A stretch of DNA of 42,599 nucleotides from an uncultured Geobacter sp. (GCA_903915655.1 CAIWTU010000095.1:1-42599); one strand, 5' to 3'. Shown: positions 1 to 8,354, counted from the first letter of the stretch. Numbers and translations: made by a program. The notes: generated by a model not told the origin, from the sequence alone.

Positions 1-158
1 CAGATGATGAAACTTGCCATGGTGACGACAAGCCAAGGGCTAGTTGAAAAAGTTCGGTGTCTCTCATAATGGATCTACAAGTATCATTTTTAACAACTCA
101 TTAACAAGAGACTACCCACTTGTAATAGCGAGCAGCCAAACACATTATCTTCCTGTTA
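1..158. other. Left edge, no gene recognised
   Basis: No supported coding region. In the frame of the rhodanese-like gene that follows, a stop codon (TAG at 126-128) bounds the readable sequence. Any promoter for that gene should lie here, but I see no convincing -35/-10 pair. Confidence 0.4.
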
Positions 159-599
159 TTGTTTTTGGGGCTTGCCGTGTTGCCTGGGTATGCCGCAGAA
201 GCCTTGCCTTCGGCATTTGACACATTTCTCACCAAGTTTGACTATGAAACCCGCGCCGACATGAAAATCGATAGTAAGACGCTGATTGCCCTGCTGCTAG
301 AAAAGAAGGCGGTAATGGTGGATGTCCGCTTTCCTGAGGAGATGAAAGCCTGGAAAATGGGTTTTGGTCTTTACATCCCTCTTAATGAACTCCCCAAGCG
401 CCTTGCAGAACTGCCCAAAGATAAAATCATCGTCGCCGCCTGCCCCCACAAGGATCGTTCATCTATCGCCATGGCATATCTACGCACCAAAGGGTACAAA
501 GCCAAATACCTTACTGACGACTTGATCGGTCTTGCAGAAAGCCTGCGTGGTGATAATGCCAAAGACTTTCTAGAGGATTCCGGTATCGCAAAACCATGA
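159..599 (+). CDS. Rhodanese-like domain protein, probably exported
   Basis: Single rhodanese-fold protein of about 146 residues. The active-site loop is visible as a Cys followed by PHKDR (Cys-x4-Arg), as in sulfurtransferases and related sulfur-handling proteins. The preceding strand (MVDVRFPEE) and the helix after the loop also fit the family. The start is uncertain. Position 159 is a TTG, but the frame stays open back to 129 and encodes a basic then hydrophobic stretch ending near GYAAEA, which looks like a signal peptide. No ATG or GTG exists upstream before the TAG at 126. The true start may be a rare codon, or the 5' end may have been lost at an island boundary. The rhodanese family is clear; the substrate is unknown. 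Confidence 0.75.
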   Translation: MFLGLAVLPGYAAEALPSAFDTFLTKFDYETRADMKIDSKTLIALLLEKKAVMVDVRFPEEMKAWKMGFGLYIPLNELPKRLAELPKDKIIVAACPHKDRSSIAMAYLRTKGYKAKYLTDDLIGLAESLRGDNAKDFLEDSGIAKP

Positions 600-744
600 C
601 AGCTTCAATATGTGGGGCACGTTGACGTTTAGCTGGCCCTGCTGACCAAGCGGGTTCGCAGAGTTTTATATTGGTCATGATTTCTGACGGCAGGTGGTGC
701 CGGAAGTCAAGGCATTGAATGTTTCCCTTCTCAGGAGAAGATAA

Positions 745-1230
745 TCACCATCTTTTCTCTGGAAGAAGGAAGGTTTTCTGGTTTTCCAGAAACCGCTCTA
801 TTCTCTCCCGGTTCTTTCTGAAAGGGTAGTGCCGGCCACTCAACCAATCCGACAGTTGTTCGGGATCACGTCCCATTGCCTCACCCAAATGATCCAGATT
901 CATCCCCATCGATCTCTTATACCACGCAAGTCGCCCCACAGTGTCATCCGGGCAGTCGAACGGAATATAACCTAGAAATTTGATAATACTTGGATTATAT
1001 TGCAGTTCTGGTTCGGTGCCATGCTCCCAGTTCCAGATTGAGGATTCGGTGACGCCGATGATCTTCGCGAGTTCTCTCTGGAGGAGTCCGAGATCCATTC
1101 GTTTCTTGCGGATGTGTTCACCGACTGTGATGGGGAATTCGGGATAACCGGGAAGATGCTGTTTTTCGAGGGGAATGTGAATTGAGAACGAGTGCCGTTT
1201 TGAATGGGAATAGTAGAGAAAGGTGCACAC
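745..1230 (-). CDS. XRE-family helix-turn-helix regulator
   Basis: A helix-turn-helix of the XRE/Cro type lies at about residues 35-90 (GEHIRKKRMDLGLLQREL, then ELAKIIGVTESSIWNWEHG). A second helical repeat near residues 100-150 (GRDPEQLSDWLSGRHYP) resembles a degenerate second HTH. This two-part layout is common in regulators of accessory elements in Geobacter-like genomes. It reads leftward, downstream of the transfer operon and beyond that operon's terminator hairpin, so it is probably transcribed separately. The first about 30 residues are poorly conserved-looking and the start is not certain. It may regulate the element, but no binding site is demonstrated. Confidence 0.75.
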   Translation of the reverse strand: MCTFLYYSHSKRHSFSIHIPLEKQHLPGYPEFPITVGEHIRKKRMDLGLLQRELAKIIGVTESSIWNWEHGTEPELQYNPSIIKFLGYIPFDCPDDTVGRLAWYKRSMGMNLDHLGEAMGRDPEQLSDWLSGRHYPFRKNRERIERFLENQKTFLLPEKRW

Positions 1231-1264
1231 ACCCCTGAATATATGTCATTCTGATATAAAATAA

Positions 1265-1299
1265 TGCACGAATGTAAACTGATAGTTTACATTCGTGCA
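1265..1299 (-). terminator. Perfect hairpin ending the transfer operon
   Basis: Two perfect 16-base arms (1265-1280 and 1284-1299) are separated by three bases. Read leftward, the stem is followed by TTATTTTATA, a fair T-rich tail. It sits 10 bases past the stop of the last transfer-operon gene (1310), so a Rho-independent terminator is the simplest reading. Its perfect dyad symmetry also allows an operator for the XRE gene, which starts 35 bases further on. Confidence 0.65.
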
Positions 1300-1309
1300 A
1301 GCAATTGCT

Positions 1310-1711
1310 TTAAGAAACGGCTTTTATGGCCACTTTCCTGCTTTCCTTTTTCTCTCCACCAGCACTCTTTTCAAGAGGGTTGGTAAACCCCCGTGGCGGC
1401 GTGTAGTCCCAAGCCATCAGGTCGCACATTTCAGCATTCAGAAGATTGATCTCTTCCCGGATCTGCTGACTTCTCTCGATAAACTCCTGAGCCTTTTCAA
1501 AGGTAATGTTGCTGTTGCGCCCCATTGTCATGCGCAGCCTGTGGAGTACATTGTCATGGGTGTTGAGCATGGTGATGAAGTCGCTTTGATCCAGAGTTTT
1601 TCTGGAAATGACGTCAATGTCATCCCGAACTACTTTTTTAAGTTTCCGGTCCTGCCAGGACTCTTTTCCCGATGGTTTCTTCTCGTTCGATTCTTTCTTG
1701 TTCTCAGCCAT
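1310..1711 (-). CDS. Small charged protein of the transfer operon, unknown
   Basis: 133 residues, not recognised. The N-terminus is Lys/Glu-rich and probably disordered. The middle (about 30-100) is predicted helical with heptad-like spacing (FEKAQEFIERSQQIREEINLLNAEM), compatible with a coiled coil. The C-terminus is again basic. There is no signal peptide or membrane segment, so it is probably cytoplasmic. The ATG follows a good GGGAGG site 18 bases after the traH stop. It is the last gene of the operon. Being cotranscribed suggests a role in transfer or its control, but nothing in the sequence says which. Confidence 0.7.
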   Translation of the reverse strand: MAENKKESNEKKPSGKESWQDRKLKKVVRDDIDVISRKTLDQSDFITMLNTHDNVLHRLRMTMGRNSNITFEKAQEFIERSQQIREEINLLNAEMCDLMAWDYTPPRGFTNPLEKSAGGEKKESRKVAIKAVS

Positions 1712-1729
1712 AGATCCTCCCTTGTGTGG

Positions 1730-3256
1730 TTAAATTCTTCCTGTTGCCCGCAAGGCGATACCTTTGCCGAAGCGGTCTGATAATTCCGAAAACACCGTGT
1801 CATCGAATTTCTTCATATTCTGGACGATCATTTCTACTGCGTTAATCTCCGATGCCGCATTGGCGTAACTCTGCTGTGCTACGCTCAGCAGTTGCAGCGT
1901 TTTTTCCTCCAGTGTCTGAATATGCTGCATCCCTTCACCGAGAAGCGCCAACTGGCAGGTCTCCGGCGATGCACCGGCCTTGTTCCCCTTCTGCGTAGAC
2001 ATAATGTTGCGAGCCATCTCCTGCATCTGGACCGCCCGTCCAAACAGGTCGAGCAGCATATAGTAGCCGTAGGCCCGGGCAGTCAGTTCCGCCAGTTTAC
2101 CGATGACCTCACCCTCGGTATTGGTAGCCGTGGCATTCTTGAGGATCAGGCCAACTGACAACGGAGTGCTTTTGAGAAACGCCTCCTCGTCGGCGGTGAG
2201 TGCCGTCTTTGATTTGATCTTGGTGGCGATGGACTGCATCTTGCCGGCCACGTAGACCATCAGGTTCTTGTTGGCGTCGGTGATATCGGCACAGGCCCCG
2301 GCGGTATCACGTCCCTGGGCGGAACCGCTGATGAAGGAGTCGAAGCTGTTGTTTTTGTCGCAGGGGGGGATGTACTGGGCCTGGTAGGTTGTGCCGGTCG
2401 TCGCCGGGTTCTGGATGACTACATCGCCGATGAAACCGCGAACCAACTTGACGTACTCGCTGCTCAAACCTTTCTTGCCGGCCAGGTTTTCCAGAACTGA
2501 TCCATCTCCGAAGACTTGCAGGACTTCGGTCGGGCAACCGGCAGTGGCGCTGGTGGCTGAGGTCTGGGTTGTGCCCGGAACGCCAGGCTTGTTACCGGCA
2601 TTGGTCTTCTGTTCGCTCTCGAACAGCTTGCTGACATCCTGATAAAGATCCTTGGCGCCGCTTGATACCATGAAGTCGGTCTGGGCTGTTTTCATCTCAG
2701 CTTTCAGACTGTCTGACATGACCGACGAAAACGGACTGGCAGCAGTGGCCACCAGCGCCTTGGCCGCCTTGCAGTCGTTCAGTTGCAGCGAGTTCAGCCG
2801 GTCGGTGATGGCTTCGAGGGTCTTGATGGTATCGGCCACTTGGGGAGCAAGGGTCTTCAGGGCGATGTCGAAGGCCGCCGCCGGAGCTGCCGACAGGATG
2901 TTCTGGAGCTTCTGGACCAGGTAATCCACGTTCAGAAACGAGAAGCCACCGAGGAACATATCGATCCCGCCGCAACCAGACTTCAATTTGGGCAGCGAGG
3001 CAGTAAACAGATGATCATCGGTGTTCGCCCATCTGGCAGAGAAACTGCCGCCAGTGTAGTAGCCACGCTTTGACCCTTCATAATAGCTGGGCGAAGTGGA
3101 GCTTTTCTGCTGCACCCAGTCGTCGACCCAGCCAGACCAGGAAAGTACCGGGTTCATGGCAATGGTTGCCGCCAGGCAGGCGGCGGTGGTTCGGGTAATA
3201 ATGGTTCGTTTCACACTGACACCTCTTTTCTGTTGCAGTGGGACCGGCAGACTCAT
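1730..3256 (-). CDS. traH: TraH-like conjugative pilus assembly protein
   Basis: F-type type IV secretion pilus assembly protein that acts in the periplasm or outer membrane. A signal sequence follows a short leader (residues about 14-42, ending near LSWSGWVDDW). The mature N-terminus has the family's aromatic and glycine-rich segment (YYEGSKRGYYTGGSFSARW), then SGCGGIDMFLGGFSF and the segment beginning LQNILSAAPAAAFDIALKTL, typical of TraH. The C-terminal half is helical, also as in the family. At 508 residues it is slightly longer than F TraH. The ATG overlaps the traF stop as ATGA with a GGAG site upstream, implying translational coupling. TraF and TraH normally work together, so the pairing supports both calls. 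Confidence 0.85.
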   Translation of the reverse strand: MSLPVPLQQKRGVSVKRTIITRTTAACLAATIAMNPVLSWSGWVDDWVQQKSSTSPSYYEGSKRGYYTGGSFSARWANTDDHLFTASLPKLKSGCGGIDMFLGGFSFLNVDYLVQKLQNILSAAPAAAFDIALKTLAPQVADTIKTLEAITDRLNSLQLNDCKAAKALVATAASPFSSVMSDSLKAEMKTAQTDFMVSSGAKDLYQDVSKLFESEQKTNAGNKPGVPGTTQTSATSATAGCPTEVLQVFGDGSVLENLAGKKGLSSEYVKLVRGFIGDVVIQNPATTGTTYQAQYIPPCDKNNSFDSFISGSAQGRDTAGACADITDANKNLMVYVAGKMQSIATKIKSKTALTADEEAFLKSTPLSVGLILKNATATNTEGEVIGKLAELTARAYGYYMLLDLFGRAVQMQEMARNIMSTQKGNKAGASPETCQLALLGEGMQHIQTLEEKTLQLLSVAQQSYANAASEINAVEMIVQNMKKFDDTVFSELSDRFGKGIALRATGRI

Positions 3257-4092
3257 GGCCGCTCCTTTTCCTGAAGACGGCGTTTCTTCACGTCGAAGCT
3301 GCCTCCCTTCTGGAATTCGTAGAGCGAATATTCCTCCGGGGAGATGTCACCCTTGAGGAGGCGAACGGCCCGGTATGCCTTGTCCTCGATCTCATCGGCG
3401 GAGATGACGCCTGCCGAAACCGGCAGATAATCCTGATTCCCTTTCTGGATCAGAATCAGGGTCGGCGTGATCTCAACGCTGAACTTGGCTGCCAGTCCAG
3501 GGTTCTCACTGATGTTGACCTTCTTCACGGTCCAGCCGGTCTCGTTGGTGAACCAGTCCAGGATGCGGGATTGCTCATCGCAGTAGCTGCAGTCAGGTCT
3601 CTGGAAATAGATCAGGGCAAAGTCATCCCGGTTGTCTCGCAGTATGCGCTGCCGCTCCTCATTGATCTGGTAGATCCGGGCCAGGTTGCCGGGAGTCGTG
3701 ATCGGATAGTCCTTCTTGGTGGTCAGCTCCGGGTATTTCTGCCAGACGAACTGGGCCACGTTGGAAAAAGCCAGCGCCTTCTTGCGGGCGATTTCCTGGA
3801 CCTCGAAGTACTCCTTCACATTTTCTTCGCTCGGCTTCTGGACAGCCTTTTTCTTCAATGCCTCGGCGAACTCCTGGAACTGGTCGGGGTGCATCTCCCA
3901 GATTTGCTCATAGGAATAATCCTTGAGGGACGGCGCACTTTTGGCCGGTTTCTTCTTCTTTTCCGTTTTGTCGGACTGTTTCTCAGGCTCTTTCTGGTAC
4001 CACCACCAGCCTTTGGACGACTCGGTGTAGTAGCCGGCAGATGCGGTAACAGACATTGAGAGCATCGCCACAACCATCAACGGCCAACGCAT
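3253..4092 (-). CDS. traF: TraF-like thioredoxin-fold pilus assembly protein
   Basis: Exported protein of 279 residues. The signal peptide covers about 1-19 (hydrophobic core, then TASAG). It continues with the family's Trp/Tyr-rich start (GWWWYQKEPE), a helical region, and a thioredoxin-like C-terminal domain from about 155. A CSYC motif lies at 168-171 and a cis-Pro segment follows (VEITPTLILIQKG). F-plasmid TraF lacks the CxxC, but many relatives in other F-type elements keep it and are thought to act as disulfide enzymes for periplasmic transfer proteins. The start overlaps the end of the HD-domain gene by 16 bases and the stop overlaps the traH start. Read in order, it sits between the putative relaxase and TraH. 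Confidence 0.85.
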   Translation of the reverse strand: MRWPLMVVAMLSMSVTASAGYYTESSKGWWWYQKEPEKQSDKTEKKKKPAKSAPSLKDYSYEQIWEMHPDQFQEFAEALKKKAVQKPSEENVKEYFEVQEIARKKALAFSNVAQFVWQKYPELTTKKDYPITTPGNLARIYQINEERQRILRDNRDDFALIYFQRPDCSYCDEQSRILDWFTNETGWTVKKVNISENPGLAAKFSVEITPTLILIQKGNQDYLPVSAGVISADEIEDKAYRAVRLLKGDISPEEYSLYEFQKGGSFDVKKRRLQEKERP

Positions 4093-5501
4093 TGTTCCAC
4101 CTCTTTATTCTTGGGCTTGATTTCTTTCACCATCCGCTTCAGCTGCGGGGTTTTCAGTTCCTCCAACGCTGAAGGCAGCACTCCGAACGCTTCTGCAGTG
4201 AAGGGAATCAGGAGATACGGAACCCTCTTTCCACCTCCGGTAATGATAGAAACCTGCGAGGTGTAGTAGCCGTCTGCAACATGACCGGTTGCGAGGGCGT
4301 TTTTGGTTCTGGCCAGTTCCGATACGACGGTGTACATCAGATTCCGTTTCTCTGATTCAAATCCCTCCGAGGCATACACCACCGGATCGTAGCAGCTGAC
4401 TTCCTTGATGGTCTCCCAGAGAGCATCGGGATTGACATAGATCAGGCCATTAGGCATGGAAACAACAGACCACTGCTCACCCTTCGAAGTGGTTTCCACA
4501 ACATTGATCCGATTTTTCAACGAGGTAATAATGGCGTCAGCGTTGAACCAGTCAGGAATGTCGACGGTCGTTGGCGTGAACTTCTCTTTGGCCGGGTTAA
4601 ATCCGAGAGGGTTGTCCCGCTCTTCGACCGGAGGTAGTGATTTGCTGGAACCGGCATGTTCTGCTTCGACCTTGGCGGTTTGTTCACCACTGTTTTCCAT
4701 TTCACTTTTTTTGCGCTCCAGCATTTCGGCATACAACGCTGCCAACTCGGTTTGTCGTGCTTCATGGTCACTTTGCTTGAGTCCATCGCTCAGGATATTG
4801 TCGCATTTCATCAGGTGATGGCCGGTGACGGCACGGCTGATATCTTCCCGATTGGGAAGTGACATGAATGCCGGAATTCCTTTCAGGATGAGCCCGGCAA
4901 TTATCGGATGGTCGCCACTGCTGTACATGCTGTCGTGATAGGATGGTATTTTGCCGATGTCATGAGCCAGGGCGATGAGGATCATGTCTGCCAACAGCGC
5001 TTCTTGATCAGCCTTGGCAATAAAGTTGCGGGCAACCGTCAGGGTGTGGCGATATAACGGCAATGTCTCCAGCATGGCATATGAATCGTCGGAGTAGATG
5101 CGTTCAGCTTCATCCTTGTGTTTCCTGACAACGGAAGGACAATCGCCTTCCTTGTCAAGCAAGGAGAGAATCCAGATGATCAAGTCTCTACGGACACCAT
5201 TGATGGATGACCGGTGCTCGATCATCTCGCTAAAAAACTGCTCAATCTCTACATGCTGAAATGACGGGCGTGGCCCAGGTGAGGTTTTTTGCCTTCTCTG
5301 TTCACGCCAGAGGTGTGAGGCTTCCTTAATTTCAACCTCTTCGCCTAACCAGAGATTGCTCAATTCTTCCAGTCTTGCTATCTCCTCCGGCAGCTCATCT
5401 TTCTCTAATGCCGGTTCATCACGGTGAGACCATTTCCTTGTGCCATAGCAGCCGAAACTGATTGCTGCTACTGCAGATATGCCAAGCAGCAACGTATTCA
5501 T
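4077..5501 (-). CDS. HD-domain protein, possible MOBH-type relaxase (TraI_2-like)
   Basis: The ATG at 5501 overlaps the coupling-protein stop as ATGA, so I prefer it to the upstream in-frame ATG at 5603; this gives 474 residues. A hydrophobic segment lies at about 4-20. An HD fold follows, with His152, the doublet His180-Asp181 (LAHDIGK) and GHH further on. The remaining C-terminal half has no family I recognise. MOBH relaxases of SXT/R391-type elements carry an HD-like metal site in the TraI_2 domain and lie next to TraD, as here. However, the N-terminal membrane segment and modest length are unusual. The alternative is an HD phosphohydrolase acting as an accessory factor. HD domain confident, relaxase role tentative. 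Confidence 0.6.
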   Translation of the reverse strand: MNTLLLGISAVAAISFGCYGTRKWSHRDEPALEKDELPEEIARLEELSNLWLGEEVEIKEASHLWREQRRQKTSPGPRPSFQHVEIEQFFSEMIEHRSSINGVRRDLIIWILSLLDKEGDCPSVVRKHKDEAERIYSDDSYAMLETLPLYRHTLTVARNFIAKADQEALLADMILIALAHDIGKIPSYHDSMYSSGDHPIIAGLILKGIPAFMSLPNREDISRAVTGHHLMKCDNILSDGLKQSDHEARQTELAALYAEMLERKKSEMENSGEQTAKVEAEHAGSSKSLPPVEERDNPLGFNPAKEKFTPTTVDIPDWFNADAIITSLKNRINVVETTSKGEQWSVVSMPNGLIYVNPDALWETIKEVSCYDPVVYASEGFESEKRNLMYTVVSELARTKNALATGHVADGYYTSQVSIITGGGKRVPYLLIPFTAEAFGVLPSALEELKTPQLKRMVKEIKPKNKEVEQCVGR

Positions 5502-6892
5502 GGCGAGGCAGCCTCTTGGGACTGGATGGGAGACAGCATCGAGGTAATGACTGCCGGCGCCTCGGGGAATATGATTTTCATTTTGGGGTTTTTGGCATCG
5601 CAAGTGGTCCCTTTGAACCGACCGGCATAGGTCATCAGATAGAATTCGCGCGGTTTCAGACTCAATATGTCCTGGACGCGGAGGATGTCCTGTTCCACTT
5701 CGCGAGTCGTGACCTGGTTAGACCCGAATATCCCGGTCAGTACGTTCTGCACCCCAAAGTGCTTGACCACGTAATCACTGGTCTCGGCGTCGGAGCAACG
5801 CATGAAGATCTTGGTGTTGGTGTTGTCGAGGATGCTCTTGCCGAACTCTTCGCCGATAACGGCATAGATCTGGTTCACCGACTGGGCAAAGGCGGTCACC
5901 ATGACATCGGCTGATCCAGCCTTGGCGAAAAGCTCCTCCACCCCCTGATAGAGCAGGCTCTGCGCCTCATCAATGTAGATCGAAAGCGGTGGATCAACCT
6001 TTTGCCGGTTGGAGAGATAGACCCTGCCGACAAAAGACTGGATCATGGAGAGGAGCACCTTGCCGAGTGTGGCCGAAGCCTCGCGGGTGATCATGGCGCC
6101 GGTATGGACAACCAGAATGACCCCTTCACCGGCCTCCAGTTTATTGATGAAACGGTTGGAATCTGCCTGGCCGATTATCTTGCCGATATTTCCGGATGAA
6201 AGTTCCATCAACGCGGTACGTAGCGTTGAAGAGACCTTGGCGTAATATTCCATGGGCGACTTGAGGATGTCCTCAATCATACCCGCTGTAAGGTCAGCTT
6301 CAGTGGTGCCGATGCTGCGGAGTGATTTCATGGTTGCATCGAGAGATTCACGGCGAATGCGTTTCCGTATTTCATCGATGTTCATGATCGGCAGGTTGCC
6401 GTGTTTTTTTGCCTGGATGATGTAAGCAGAGACCACAGCTGTTGTGATCTCCTTGGCAATGTTCCGGTAAAATGGTTCGCGGCCTCCCATAATGCCCGAA
6501 ACGATATGCCCGACCAGTTCGTCCGGCATAAAGTAGAATGCCATCGGATCGACCACGGCTGAATATTCCGGGAATATGGGGGTGACGAGCATCAGATCAT
6601 TCAGGCGCTTTTCTTCGCGGGCAACCTCATAGATCTTGGTGAAGATCTGTTGATCACCCTTGGGGTCAAAATAGACCACCGAGTATCCTTTGCGGATGTC
6701 CTGCTCTATCAGGTTTTCACACAGGCGGGTCTTACCGACACCGGTGGTGCCGAATACGAAGGTGTGCCGCTTCCTGTCGGAGTCAGGTATGATGATGGGA
6801 ACAAGCTTTGTCCTATGATCCATGTTGACGCCGGTTCCCAGCTCGGTCATGAATTTTGACGGATTATCGTCGCGCTTCTTGAATGGAAACAT
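5498..6892 (-). CDS. TraD/VirD4-type coupling ATPase without membrane segment
   Basis: Conjugative coupling protein family (TraG/TraD). Walker A is GTTGVGKT at about residues 48-55 and Walker B is SIYIDEAQ at about 304-311. Between them is a typical all-alpha insertion, and LSLKPREFYLMTYAGR near the end matches the C-terminal core. I start it at the ATG at 6892, which has a GGAGGAG site, rather than 6919; this gives 464 residues. Most coupling proteins have an N-terminal transmembrane anchor, but none is seen here, so this is a soluble or partner-anchored form. The single hydrophobic segment of the next protein could substitute. It would recruit the DNA-relaxase complex to the secretion channel. 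The start overlaps the NusA-like gene by 29 bases. Confidence 0.85.
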   Translation of the reverse strand: MFPFKKRDDNPSKFMTELGTGVNMDHRTKLVPIIIPDSDRKRHTFVFGTTGVGKTRLCENLIEQDIRKGYSVVYFDPKGDQQIFTKIYEVAREEKRLNDLMLVTPIFPEYSAVVDPMAFYFMPDELVGHIVSGIMGGREPFYRNIAKEITTAVVSAYIIQAKKHGNLPIMNIDEIRKRIRRESLDATMKSLRSIGTTEADLTAGMIEDILKSPMEYYAKVSSTLRTALMELSSGNIGKIIGQADSNRFINKLEAGEGVILVVHTGAMITREASATLGKVLLSMIQSFVGRVYLSNRQKVDPPLSIYIDEAQSLLYQGVEELFAKAGSADVMVTAFAQSVNQIYAVIGEEFGKSILDNTNTKIFMRCSDAETSDYVVKHFGVQNVLTGIFGSNQVTTREVEQDILRVQDILSLKPREFYLMTYAGRFKGTTCDAKNPKMKIIFPEAPAVITSMLSPIQSQEAASP

Positions 6893-7595
6893 GCAGGTGC
6901 TCCTCCAGTTCCTTTCCAACTGAGTTGATGATTTCTTTCGGTATTCTTGCCGGAGTCACTACGGAACTGTAGGCTCCTGGTACGCGCTCAATGCACGTGA
7001 TTCCAGCAATGCGGCTGCGCTCCTGCAACAGGAGGCGGGGCAATTCTTTCGATGTGCGACTGAGCATTATCCTGACTTTGGAATACCTCTTGTTGACCAT
7101 GACCGGGACAACACTTGAGATGTAGAACTCCTTCACGCTGCCGATGCCGTAACGCCCCACTTCATGAAACGGCTGGAATCGGGCCGGGCAGACTCCGCAG
7201 AGGATCAGCCGTCGGTAATAGTCGGCAATCTCCAGCGAGACAATCAGTGCGCCATCGTCGGCTATCCGGGAAATCTCGCCAGGGGCAGAATACCCTCTCA
7301 ACTGTTTCAATCGATCAGCCTCATTCAGTGTTCTGCGTTTCTGTAGCTCCAATTTGATTTGATACAGCAGATGTCTCCGCAATTTTCCGTTGATATCATC
7401 CAGGGATATATTGATCGGTTCTCCATTTCCATCTGGGTAGGCAACTATCTCCAATTGCTCATCTATCCTGACACACACATGTGATCGGAGGGTGCCAGTA
7501 AGAGTTTTGGCAATGGCAACCTCAACGGCATCCATCGCTTCCTCAGTCGGCAATCCGCTTTCAGCCAGGATTTCAGCGGGAAGCGACGATGCCAA
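6864..7595 (-). CDS. NusA-like protein (N-terminal and S1-like regions) in transfer operon
   Basis: About 243 residues from a TTG overlapping the transglycosylase stop; a later start such as Met21 is possible. By eye it follows NusA. Residues about 10-52 match the N-terminal pattern (GLPTEEAMDAVEVAIAKTL, then VCVRIDEQLEIVAYP). A basic helix lies at about 70-100. An S1-like segment covers about 100-175. The block VRIMLSRTSKELPRLL with the following RIAGITCIERVPG mirrors the NusA segment (ILSRT...E.L..LF...VPEI...V.I...R.PG) that links S1 to KH1. The KH domains beyond that are mostly absent. It lies between the transglycosylase and coupling-ATPase genes. A role in antitermination of the long transfer operon is inference. 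The resemblance is by inspection only. Confidence 0.55.
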   Translation of the reverse strand: MASSLPAEILAESGLPTEEAMDAVEVAIAKTLTGTLRSHVCVRIDEQLEIVAYPDGNGEPINISLDDINGKLRRHLLYQIKLELQKRRTLNEADRLKQLRGYSAPGEISRIADDGALIVSLEIADYYRRLILCGVCPARFQPFHEVGRYGIGSVKEFYISSVVPVMVNKRYSKVRIMLSRTSKELPRLLLQERSRIAGITCIERVPGAYSSVVTPARIPKEIINSVGKELEEHLHVSIQEARR

Positions 7596-8088
7596 AGGCT
7601 TCCTCCCAAGGGGTCATCTTCGAGACTCTGGTAATAGAGGCAAGCTGTTCACTTCTCTGAAGTGGCCGTTCCTGTCTGACAATGCGGGCGATCCTGGCAG
7701 CATACCGGTCGCGCTTGGACGGGGTGCGGGAGTTGTAACAGCCAACTGCCGGCCAAGTGTAGCCGTAGTCACGAATACACTGGGAGAGTACCCAGGCGCC
7801 GACCATGACGTTTGTGCAGGGATCGGCGAGCGTCCCCCAAGGAATGCCCAGTTTCCGCAGCGTCGGCTCCCATGAGGAATTGATCTGCATGAGGCCATAA
7901 TCGTAGCTGCCGTTTGTGTTGTAGTTAATTGCAATCGGGTTAAAGCTGCTCTCTCCCTTGGAGATCGCATAGAGGAGGTTTGGCGAGATTCCGTACCTGG
8001 TACCGGCTTCTTCATAGCAGAAAGCGTCTGCCGGTCTTGTTGGAACGGCAGACATTCCCAGTAACAGTATCAGAGTGGCGAGTCGCAT
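7573..8088 (-). CDS. Lytic transglycosylase (SLT, VirB1/Orf169 type)
   Basis: 171 residues with a clear signal peptide (about 1-22, cleaved near PADAFC). A soluble lytic transglycosylase domain follows, with catalytic Glu46 (SKGESSFNP), then YDYGLMQIN at about 62-70 and the AVGCYNS motif (about 110). Such small enzymes open the murein for conjugative or type III apparatus, which fits its place as the first gene of the transfer operon. The C-terminus (about 130-171) is basic and not part of the catalytic fold. Its ribosome site, AGGGGG, lies within a possible hairpin (see 8093-8119). The stop overlaps the next gene's start. Confidence 0.88.
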   Translation of the reverse strand: MRLATLILLLGMSAVPTRPADAFCYEEAGTRYGISPNLLYAISKGESSFNPIAINYNTNGSYDYGLMQINSSWEPTLRKLGIPWGTLADPCTNVMVGAWVLSQCIRDYGYTWPAVGCYNSRTPSKRDRYAARIARIVRQERPLQRSEQLASITRVSKMTPWEEAFGIVASR

Positions 8089-8092
8089 GATT

Positions 8093-8119
8093 CCCCCTAC
8101 GTATATAATCTATAGGGGG
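8093..8119 (-). promoter_or_regulatory. Inverted repeat covering the operon's first ribosome site
   Basis: CCCCCTA (8093-8099) and TAGGGGG (8113-8119) flank an AT-rich centre. In the leftward transcript the downstream G-run is the ribosome site of the transglycosylase gene (ATG at 8088) and can pair with the upstream C-run. It could hide the ribosome site or act as an operator. Confidence 0.4.
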
Positions 8120-8200
8120 GGCAGGTAGTTGTTAATGCGCTTCAAAGTAGCAGCGGAGTTCAAAATGATTTTAGCGTTTATATATACGCGTTTCTTTTAT

Positions 8201-8228
8201 TTGCAATCCGATTAAAACCTGATATATC
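8201..8228 (+). promoter_or_regulatory. Possible sigma-70-like promoter for the repeat ORF
   Basis: TTGCAA at 8201-8206, a 16-base spacer, and TATATC at 8223-8228. It lies 40 bases before an ATG with a good ribosome site. Moderate match only. Confidence 0.35.
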
Positions 8229-8267
8229 ATACCGTTGTTATAACTTCTGCCTCAGGAGTGCTTTTAA

Positions 8268-8354
<87 letters not shown>

